Assembly (NCBI GenBank): GCA_964645555.1
Contig: CAZYBP010000034.1
Span: 1 to 11,115, forward strand
DNA: 11,115 nt
Direction of reading: 5' to 3'
Origin: 2-02-FULL-38-15 sp964645555
GTDB lineage: Bacteria > Patescibacteriota > Microgenomatia > Daviesbacterales > UBA10151
The notes beneath the pieces were generated by a model that saw only the letters and a program-made list of their open reading frames with translations, was not told where the DNA came from and made no database searches. This document shows positions 5,472-11,115 of this stretch, piece after piece; within the stretch, counting starts at the first letter, position 1, and the number at the start of each line of letters is the position of its first letter. Both the position numbers and the translations under genes were made by a program.

Positions 5472-6404
5472 ATGAGAACTTTTCAAGGACGGGATATTAT
5501 TGATATAAGCGATTTTTCCAGAGAGGATTTGCTTTTCATTTTAAAGACAGCTAAAAGGTTTGATCCTGCTTTTGTCAAAAGAGATAGATCTAATTATACT
5601 ATTGCTCAAGGTAAAATTGCGGCAGTTTTATTTTTTGAACAATCTACCCGCACCGAACAATCTTTTAGATCTGCTTCTCAAAAAATAGGCATGGGAATTA
5701 TTGGTTTTAATGACCCGGAATCTACCTCTATTCACAAAGGAGAGAGTTTTTCAGATACCATTAGAATAATGAATGCCTATGCGGATGTGTTAATTATCAG
5801 GCATCCTGAAGCCGGTGCTGCCAAAAAAGCTGCAGATGTAGCTGATATTCCGGTAATTAACGCCGGGGACGGTCCCAACCAGCATCCAACCCAAACAATG
5901 CTGGATTTATACACTATTATGAAAGAGGCCCATCAAATTGACGGAATCACCGTGGCTTTAATGGGAGATTTAAAGTATGGCAGGACTGTTCATGCGCTGT
6001 CTTTGGCTTTGTCACATTTTAAAGTTAAACAAATCTTTATTTCCCATCCCAGTTTAAAAATGCCGGATGAATTTTTACAAGTTTTAGACCAAAGAGGGGT
6101 AGAATATAAGCAATTTGATAAGCTGCCTGAGGGTTTTTCGGCTGACTTTTTGTACCAAACCAGGGTACAAAAAGAAAGATTTACCAACCTTAATGAATAT
6201 AAAAAAATTAAGGATAAATTTATTTTAGATGGTTCGTTTAAAAAGTATTTAGACAAAGGTATAAAACTTATGCACCCGCTGCCCAGAGTAAACGAAATTG
6301 ACCCTTCTTTAGACGCGCATCCTAATGCTATTTATTTTTCTCAAGCCAGAAATGGGTTATATATCCGTGAAGCATTACTGTCACTGGTTTTAGGTAGGTT
6401 ATAA
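5472..6404 (+). CDS. pyrB: Aspartate carbamoyltransferase catalytic chain
   Basis: Joins carbamoyl phosphate and L-aspartate to give N-carbamoyl-L-aspartate, the committed step of pyrimidine synthesis; catalytic trimer. The ATG at 5472 gives 310 residues, the normal length; an in-frame GTG at 5448 lies inside the terminator hairpin and is rejected. Active-site motifs: STRT (58-61, carbamoyl-phosphate loop), K89 in HKGES (the 80s-loop lysine supplied by the neighbouring subunit), R110 in IRHP, H138 and Q141 in QHPTQ, GRTVH (170-174), R231, and HPLPR (268-272). Residues 57-63 read QSTRTEQ rather than PSTRTRT, a variation seen in some ATCases. No regulatory chain (pyrI) follows; feedback may act on transcription and through CarB. 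No SD sequence; expression depends on read-through of the terminator. Confidence 0.96.
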   Translation: MRTFQGRDIIDISDFSREDLLFILKTAKRFDPAFVKRDRSNYTIAQGKIAAVLFFEQSTRTEQSFRSASQKIGMGIIGFNDPESTSIHKGESFSDTIRIMNAYADVLIIRHPEAGAAKKAADVADIPVINAGDGPNQHPTQTMLDLYTIMKEAHQIDGITVALMGDLKYGRTVHALSLALSHFKVKQIFISHPSLKMPDEFLQVLDQRGVEYKQFDKLPEGFSADFLYQTRVQKERFTNLNEYKKIKDKFILDGSFKKYLDKGIKLMHPLPRVNEIDPSLDAHPNAIYFSQARNGLYIREALLSLVLGRL

Positions 6405-6410
6405 GGAGAG
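6403..6410 (+). promoter_or_regulatory. Shine-Dalgarno sequence of carA
   Basis: AAGGAGAG overlaps the pyrB stop codon and is the only strong SD seen in the window. It lies 12 bases from the carA ATG, longer than the usual 5-9, because two GTCACTA units occupy the spacer. Confidence 0.75.
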
Positions 6411-6423
6411 TCACTAGTCACTA
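6410..6423 (+). repeat. GTCACTA direct duplication in the carA SD-to-start spacer
   Basis: GTCACTA occurs twice in tandem (6410-6416, 6417-6423), the second copy ending in the A of the ATG. One copy fewer would put the SD five bases from the start codon. Confidence 0.85.
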
Positions 6424-7469
6424 TGAAAGGGAGATTAATTCTGTCCGATGGGACAGTTTTTTTAGGACAAAACTTTGGAGCAGATAATTCCACCTCAGGT
6501 GAGGTAGTTTTTAATACCGGGATGGTAGGTTATCCTGAGAGTTTAACAGACCCTTCTTATTTTGGCCAAATTTTAGTGTTAACTTATCCTTTAGTCGGAA
6601 ATTATGGAGTACCAAAAAAAGAGTTTTGGGAATCAAAAAAAATTCAGGTAAAAGCCTTGATTGTCCAAAATTATATTGATAACCCTTTTCATTTTGAAAG
6701 TGAAAAAACCTTGGCAGAGTGGTTAAAAGAAGAAGGTATCCCGGCTTTACAGGGAATAGACACCAGAGCTTTGACTACTAAGCTTCGGCAGCATGGAGTG
6801 ATGCTGGGGAAAATAGCCATCAGCCATCAGCCATCAGCCATCAGCCAATATGATCCTAATTCCGAAAACATTCTTCCTTATGTGGGTACTCAGAAGGTTG
6901 AAGTTTATGGCAGTGGCAAGAAAAATATTGTTTTAATTGATTGCGGAGCAAAAGAAAATATTATCAATAGTTTAATAAAAAGGGGAGTGAGAGTTACAAG
7001 AGTACCGTGGGATTTTAATCCGTTAAAAGAAAACTTAGGCTTTGATGCAATTTTAGTCTCCAATGGGCCGGGTGATCCTAAACAAGCCAAAGAAACTATT
7101 CAAATTATAAGACAAATATTTGCTAAAGGCATTCCTACTTTTGGAATTTGTTTAGGCAGTCAAATCATGGCCTTGGCAGCAGGAGGGAATACTTTTAAAT
7201 TAAAATTTGGCCATAGGAGCCAAAATCAACCAGTGATGAATGTTGAAACAAAAAAAGCTTTAATTACCAGCCAAAATCATGGTTTTGCAGTGGATATAAA
7301 GTCTTTAGATAAAGATTGGCAGGAGTGGTTTGTTAATTTAAATGACGAAACAAATGAGGGAATAAAGCACAAGACAAAACCTTTTATGGCAGTTCAGTTT
7401 CACCCGGAAGCCAACCCGGGACCGATTGATGCAGGCTATCTGTTTGATGAGTTTATAGAATTACTATGA
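6423..7469 (+). CDS. carA: Carbamoyl-phosphate synthetase small subunit (glutaminase)
   Basis: Hydrolyses glutamine and channels ammonia to CarB. The 348 residues comprise the CPSase small-chain domain (about 1-130; SGEVVFNTGMVGYPESLTDP, 25-44) and a class I glutamine amidotransferase domain (about 168-348). The triad is C243 in GICLGSQ (usually GICLGHQ), H327 and E329 in FHPEA; SNGPGDP (213-219) is the oxyanion strand motif; FGHRSQNQP (262-270) replaces the commoner FGHHGGNHP. Residues 131-142 (IAISHQPSAISQ) are encoded by a 7-bp tandem repeat in the linker between domains. ATG at 6423 is backed by a strong SD overlapping the pyrB stop. It ends in TGA, so UGA is a stop in this organism. It is followed by carB after 79 bases of inverted repeats. 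Confidence 0.96.
   Translation: MKGRLILSDGTVFLGQNFGADNSTSGEVVFNTGMVGYPESLTDPSYFGQILVLTYPLVGNYGVPKKEFWESKKIQVKALIVQNYIDNPFHFESEKTLAEWLKEEGIPALQGIDTRALTTKLRQHGVMLGKIAISHQPSAISQYDPNSENILPYVGTQKVEVYGSGKKNIVLIDCGAKENIINSLIKRGVRVTRVPWDFNPLKENLGFDAILVSNGPGDPKQAKETIQIIRQIFAKGIPTFGICLGSQIMALAAGGNTFKLKFGHRSQNQPVMNVETKKALITSQNHGFAVDIKSLDKDWQEWFVNLNDETNEGIKHKTKPFMAVQFHPEANPGPIDAGYLFDEFIELL
6815..6847 (+). repeat. AGCCATC heptanucleotide tandem repeat inside carA
   Basis: Four perfect AGCCATC units (6815-6842) plus AGCCA. Because 7 is not a multiple of 3, successive units are read in different frames (I-S-H-Q-P-S-A-I-S). It lies between the small-chain domain and the glutaminase domain. It resembles the short tandemly repeated repetitive (STRR) heptanucleotides of cyanobacteria in unit length. 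Confidence 0.97.
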
Positions 7470-7479
7470 ATTGAGAAAA

Positions 7480-7548
7480 GATATTGGGATATAAAGATAT
7501 TAAGAATTTCCTAATATCACAATATCTTAATATCGTATATCGATTATC
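7480..7548. repeat. Inverted 7-8 bp repeat arrays between carA and carB
   Basis: Left arm: GATATT-core units (GATATT at 7490-, GATATA at 7488-region and GATATT again up to 7502). Right arm: units with the complementary ATATC core (CTAATATC from 7511, ACAATATC, TTAATATC, then GTATATC and GATTATC), reaching the base before the carB ATG. The arms can fold as an imperfect AU hairpin around AATTTC. No T-tract and no SD sequence are present. Confidence 0.75.
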
Positions 7549-10500
7549 ATGAAAAAAGTATTAGTTTTAGGATCCGGTGCATTAAAAATTGGTGAAGCAG
7601 GAGAATTTGATTATTCAGGTTCCCAAGCCTTAAAGGCTTTAAAAGAAGAGGGTATAACAGCTGTCTTAATTAATCCCAATATTGCCACTATCCAAACATC
7701 AAAAAATTTGGCGGATAAGATCTATTTTTTGCCGGTCACACCCTTTTTTGTGGAAGAGATTATTAAGAAAGAAGAACCTGATGGAGTATTTTTGAGCTTT
7801 GGTGGTCAAACGGCTTTAAATTGTGGTCTAACATTAGAAGACGCGGGAATATTTAAAAAATATGGGGTGAAAGTTTTGGGAACACCTGTTAAAAGTATCC
7901 AGGCAACTGAAGATAGGGAACTATTTGCTAGTCAGTTGGATGAAATTGAAGTTAAAGTGCCTGAAGGCGGATTTGCTAACTCCTTGGAACAAGCTCTAAA
8001 AATTGCTCAAAACTTGGGTTTCCCACTCCTTGTTAGATCAGGTTTTTCTTTAGGGGGTTTGGGTTCGGGAGTAGTTAGAAGCAAAGAAGAGTTAATAAAA
8101 AAAGTTTCGGTGACGTTAAAACATGTTCCGCAAATTGCAGTGGAAGAATACTTGGAGCATTGGAAAGAAATCGAGTATGAGGTAGTCAGAGACAATTTGG
8201 GTAATAAAGTTACGGTTTGCAACATGGAGAATTTAGATCCTTTAGGGATTCATACAGGAGAAAGTATTGTGGTAGCTCCTTCGCAAACATTAAACAATTA
8301 TCAATATCATTTTTTAAGGAAACTGTCACTGAGGGTAATAGAGCATTTAGGGATAGTGGGAGAGTGTAATATTCAGTTTGCCTTAAATCCAAAAAATAAT
8401 GATTATCGTGTAATTGAGGTTAATGCCAGATTGTCCAGATCGTCTGCTTTAGCCTCCAAGGCGACTGGCTATCCTTTGGCCTATATTGCCGCTAAAATAG
8501 GTTTAGGTTATAACTTACCTGAATTAAAAAATTCCGTCACGCTTTCTACCTCAGCCTTTTTTGAACCGGCCTTAGATTATATTGTAGTTAAAATTCCCCG
8601 CTGGGATTTACAAAAGTTTGTGGGAGCTGAAAAATCAATTGGTTCGGAGATGAAAAGTGTGGGAGAGGTGATGTCTATAGGCAGAAGCTTTCCGGAGGCT
8701 TTGCAAAAAGCCATCAGAATGAGAGAGACAGGTCAGGACGGATTATTAAATGGCGGCAAAGCAGATGATTCTCCGGTATTACCTACTACACAAAGGCTGT
8801 TTGTTATCGCCCAAAGGTTAGATAAAGGGGAAGCTGTTAAGGATATCTATCAAACTACCGGTATTGACCCTTGGTTTCTGTACCAGCTTAAAGACATGGT
8901 TGAGTTTGAAAGTAGCCTTCAGCCTTCAGTCCTTAGTCCTCAGACTATAATACAAGCTAAGAAGCTGGGGTTTTCAGATAGATTGATCGCTAAAAAACTC
9001 AAGACTACAGAGGAAAAAATTAGGGTTTACAGAAAGCGGCACGGTATTGTCCCAAGATTAAAACATATAGATACTCTAGCAGCAGAATACCCGGCAAAAA
9101 CAAATTATCTTTATTTAACCTATCATGGGGAGGAAAGTGAAGTAAATGTTAAATCTCAAATCTCAAAAGTCAAATCGGAGAAAGCAATTGTGCTGGGTTC
9201 AGGGCCATATAGAATTGGTTCATCAGTGGAATTTGATTGGTGCTGTGTTACAGCAGCTGCCACTTTGAAAAACAAGGGAATACAAACTATTGTGGTTAAC
9301 TGTAATCCGGAAACAGTTTCCACCGACTATGATTGTGCAGACAAGCTATATTTTGAGGAACTTACCTTTGAACGTGTGAGTGATATTTTAGATATTGAAA
9401 AGCAGGGTAGTGTCAAAAGTGAAGTTAGCTTAGTATTAGGTTTTGGTGGTCAGGTACCAAATAATTTAGCTATGCTAGCTTACAAGGCAAAATACCAGGT
9501 TATGGGTACTTGTCCGACTAACATTGACAAGGCAGAAGATAGGGATAAATTTTCTAAGCTTTTAGATAAATTGGCAATTGAGCAGCCTGCATGGAGTATC
9601 TTAAAGAATGTTACTGATGCTATCCGGTTTGCCAAAACCATAGGCTATCCTGTGTTAATCAGACCGTCTTATGTTTTGTCAGGTTCTGCTATGAATGTAG
9701 CCTATTCTGCAAAAGAACTTAAAGGGTTTTTGCAGCAGGCAACTCAGGTTTCCAGCGAACACCCGGTGGTAATTTCCAAATTTGTAGATAATGCCAAAGA
9801 AATAGAGATTGACGGGGTAGGCCAAGACGGCAAACTATTAATTTATGCCATTTCCGAGCATGTAGAAAATGCCGGAGTGCATTCTGGTGATGCCACCATT
9901 GTTTTTCCGCCCCAAAGATTGTATTTGGAAACTGTCCGCCAGATTAAAGAAGCCACCAGAAAAATTATCAAAGAATTAAAAATCACTGGCCCTTTTAATA
10001 TTCAGTTTTTAGCCAAAGATAATAAAATCTCGGTAATTGAACTGAATTTACGGGCCTCCCGTTCTTTTCCGTTTGTATCCAAAGTCACAGGCTATAATTT
10101 CGTGGAGATGGCAACCAGGGTAATGTTAGGAGAAAAATTATCTGGTGATTATCAAACGATTGACTTAGATTATGTTGGCGTAAAAGCCCCGCAGTTTTCT
10201 TTTAACAGGATCAAAGGAGCAGATCCAAGACTTAGGGTGGAGATGTCCTCAACGGGTGAGGTGGCCTGTTTTGGAAATGATTTGTCTGAAGGTTATCTAA
10301 AATCTCTTTTAGCAACTGGTTTCAAATGGCCGAAACAGAGCGTCTTTTTATCAATTGGGGGAGATAAAAATAAGCTGGATTTGTTAGTTTCTATTAAGAA
10401 ATTGTCTAAGTTAGGTTTTAAATTATATACTACAGAGCATACTAATAGGTTATTGAAAGAGCATAACATTAAAACTGAAAGAGTTTATAAAATCTCTGAA

Positions 10501-10743
10501 GGTAAAAAACCATCTGTCTTAGATTTGTTGAAAAAAGGAGAAATAGATTTGGCCATCAATATCTCTGACGGAGGCTCTCCTAAAGTTGAATCAGATGGCT
10601 ATATTATTAGGAGAAATTGTATAGATTTCGGTATACCGCTGGTAACTAACTTACAGTCAGCAGAACTTTTAGCCTTATCCCTGGAATCTAAAAAAGTTTC
10701 TGATCTAGAAATCAAATCCTGGGATGAATACGTAACCACATAA
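7549..10743 (+). CDS. carB: Carbamoyl-phosphate synthetase large subunit
   Basis: Makes carbamoyl phosphate from bicarbonate, two ATP and CarA-derived ammonia. The 1064 residues are full length (E. coli about 1073). Order: carboxyphosphate half with N-terminal fold (LGSGALKIGEAGEFDYSG, 7-24) and ATP-grasp ending at NARLSRSS (292-299); oligomerisation region (about 400-535); carbamoyl-phosphate half starting VLGSGPYRIGSSVEFD near 548, its ATP-grasp ending RASRSFPFVSK (835-845); and an MGS-like allosteric domain (about 931-1064; IGGDK, TTEHTN, INISDGG). NARLSRSS and RSFPFVSK are the forms found in eukaryotic CAD/CPS1; E. coli has NPRVSRSS and RTVPFVSK. Two 7-bp repeat arrays encode residues 456-465 and 535-543, at domain borders. 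ATG lies directly after a repeat array with no SD sequence. Confidence 0.97.
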   Translation: MKKVLVLGSGALKIGEAGEFDYSGSQALKALKEEGITAVLINPNIATIQTSKNLADKIYFLPVTPFFVEEIIKKEEPDGVFLSFGGQTALNCGLTLEDAGIFKKYGVKVLGTPVKSIQATEDRELFASQLDEIEVKVPEGGFANSLEQALKIAQNLGFPLLVRSGFSLGGLGSGVVRSKEELIKKVSVTLKHVPQIAVEEYLEHWKEIEYEVVRDNLGNKVTVCNMENLDPLGIHTGESIVVAPSQTLNNYQYHFLRKLSLRVIEHLGIVGECNIQFALNPKNNDYRVIEVNARLSRSSALASKATGYPLAYIAAKIGLGYNLPELKNSVTLSTSAFFEPALDYIVVKIPRWDLQKFVGAEKSIGSEMKSVGEVMSIGRSFPEALQKAIRMRETGQDGLLNGGKADDSPVLPTTQRLFVIAQRLDKGEAVKDIYQTTGIDPWFLYQLKDMVEFESSLQPSVLSPQTIIQAKKLGFSDRLIAKKLKTTEEKIRVYRKRHGIVPRLKHIDTLAAEYPAKTNYLYLTYHGEESEVNVKSQISKVKSEKAIVLGSGPYRIGSSVEFDWCCVTAAATLKNKGIQTIVVNCNPETVSTDYDCADKLYFEELTFERVSDILDIEKQGSVKSEVSLVLGFGGQVPNNLAMLAYKAKYQVMGTCPTNIDKAEDRDKFSKLLDKLAIEQPAWSILKNVTDAIRFAKTIGYPVLIRPSYVLSGSAMNVAYSAKELKGFLQQATQVSSEHPVVISKFVDNAKEIEIDGVGQDGKLLIYAISEHVENAGVHSGDATIVFPPQRLYLETVRQIKEATRKIIKELKITGPFNIQFLAKDNKISVIELNLRASRSFPFVSKVTGYNFVEMATRVMLGEKLSGDYQTIDLDYVGVKAPQFSFNRIKGADPRLRVEMSSTGEVACFGNDLSEGYLKSLLATGFKWPKQSVFLSIGGDKNKLDLLVSIKKLSKLGFKLYTTEHTNRLLKEHNIKTERVYKISEGKKPSVLDLLKKGEIDLAINISDGGSPKVESDGYIIRRNCIDFGIPLVTNLQSAELLALSLESKKVSDLEIKSWDEYVTT
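8914..8943 (+). repeat. Heptanucleotide array in carB (AGCCTTC / AGTCCTT)
   Basis: Two AGCCTTC units (8914-8927) are followed by AGTCCTT (8928-8934) and AGTCCTC (8935-8941) plus AG. They encode residues 456-465 (SLQPSVLSPQ) in the oligomerisation region, before the conserved AKKLGFSDRLIA. Confidence 0.88.
9151..9178 (+). repeat. Heptanucleotide array in carB (AAATCTC)
   Basis: Two AAATCTC units (9151-9164) are followed by AAAAGTC (9165-9171) and AAATCGG (9172-9178). They encode residues 535-543 (KSQISKVKS), the junction between the two synthetase halves, just before the second-half start KAIVLGSGP. The unit family recurs downstream of carB. Confidence 0.85.
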
Positions 10744-10780
10744 ACTTGGCTTTTTGCGGGAAATGATGGATAATCAAAGT

Positions 10781-10846
10781 ATCTCAAAACTTAAATCGCA
10801 AAACTCAAATCTTTAAAGTTTTGACATTTGACCTTTAAGATTTGAC
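10781..10846. repeat. Inverted heptanucleotide arrays between carB and the Fic gene
   Basis: Left arm: 7-bp units such as CTCAAAA, CTTAAAT, CGCAAAA and CTCAAAT (about 10783-10810). Centre: the palindrome CTTTAAAG (10811-10818). Right arm: TTTTGAC, ATTTGAC, CTTTAAG, ATTTGAC (10819-10846), complementary to the left unit type with mismatches. A long imperfect hairpin is possible. The 9-mer ATCTCAAAA is shared with the carB array at 9160-9168. The right arm contains TTGACA twice, but no matching -10 box was found. Confidence 0.82.
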
Positions 10847-10855
10847 ATTGAAACC

Positions 10856-11115
10856 ATGTTTATTCCCAAGTACACCATCACCAATAAAATTCTAAAAGAT
10901 ATTGGCACTGTTGAGGCTGCCAGGGAGATTATTATGCATGCTCCTTTGGTGCCTGCCTGGGAGGCAAAATTTAGGAAAGAAGCCATGGAGCGGACAATTC
11001 ATCATGGTACTCATTTGGAAGGTAATCCTTTATCTGAAGATGAGGTGAAAGATATTTTAGACGGACAGGAAGTAGTGGCAAGAGACAGAGATGTACAGGA
11101 AATTATCAATTATAG
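10856..11115 (+). CDS. Fic-family protein, N-terminal part (3' end outside window)
   Basis: Start of a Fic (filamentation induced by cAMP) protein; such enzymes usually transfer AMP to target proteins. ATG at 10856 opens a frame of 86 codons with no stop before the right edge. Visible pattern: FIPKYTITNKIL (2-13), a helical stretch with APLVPAWE (about 31-38), then HHGTHLEGNPLSEDEV (50-65) and RDVQEIINY near the edge. HLEGNPL matches the N-terminal regulatory helix of Fic proteins, where the Glu of [S/T]xxxE[G/N]N blocks ATP binding; here Gly stands at the first S/T position, although Thr follows it. The catalytic HPFx[D/E]GNGR motif lies beyond the window, so activity cannot be judged. No SD sequence; the start follows a repeat array. 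Confidence 0.8.
   Translation, partial: MFIPKYTITNKILKDIGTVEAAREIIMHAPLVPAWEAKFRKEAMERTIHHGTHLEGNPLSEDEVKDILDGQEVVARDRDVQEIINY

Noticed and set aside
6405..6423. Missing pyrI gene between pyrB and carA
   Set aside because: Only the SD and the GTCACTA spacer lie there; many catalytic chains act without PyrI, so nothing indicates a deletion.
9399..9427. Further heptamer array in carB (around GTGTCAAAAGTG)
   Set aside because: Related words are visible and the encoded stretch (QGSVKSEVS) looks like an insert, but no clear 7-bp period could be aligned.
10781..10846. Rho-independent terminator of the pyr operon
   Set aside because: The inverted array can fold but is AT-rich, mismatched and not followed by a T run.

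Overview
The window looks like a chromosomal segment of a small-genome, AT-rich bacterium, most plausibly of the Candidate Phyla Radiation (Patescibacteria, Microgenomates-like). This is inference from the DUF5654-type membrane protein, the membrane-anchored 'SLGCP' protein, near-absence of Shine-Dalgarno (SD) sequences, and low-complexity inserts inside conserved genes. TGA is a normal stop here (transposase, minus-strand protein, carA), so the UGA=Gly code of Gracilibacteria/Absconditabacteria is not used.

Layout. 3-643: 3' part of an IS481/IS3-like insertion sequence whose transposase runs off the left edge. 675-1255: a RelB/DinJ-like antitoxin and YafQ/RelE-like toxin pair; its promoter has its -35 box in the putative insertion sequence (IS) terminus. 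1269-4667: mutM (8-oxoguanine repair), an MFS exporter and recF on the + strand. 4669-5339: two small overlapping membrane-protein genes on the - strand, convergent with recF and divergent from the next operon. 5354-10743: a pyrimidine operon pyrB-carA-carB (aspartate transcarbamylase plus both carbamoyl-phosphate synthetase subunits, the first two steps of UMP synthesis). A promoter, a 13-codon leader ORF and an intrinsic terminator precede pyrB, the architecture of a UTP-sensed, translation-coupled attenuator. 10856-end: start of a Fic-family gene, cut by the right edge.

The least expected structure is a set of short arrays built mostly from degenerate 7-bp units, each with a different unit sequence. 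They lie in gaps (mfs-recF, carA-carB, carB-fic, the carA ribosome-binding-site spacer) and also inside conserved genes at variable linkers (twice in mutM, once in carA, twice in carB). Intergenic arrays are inverted and can fold as hairpins; intragenic ones are direct. A 6-bp version sits in the toxin gene. Because 7 is not a multiple of 3, copy-number slippage in carA, carB or mutM would shift frame.

No tRNA, rRNA, CRISPR array or replication origin was recognised. No stretch over 300 bases lacks a gene.
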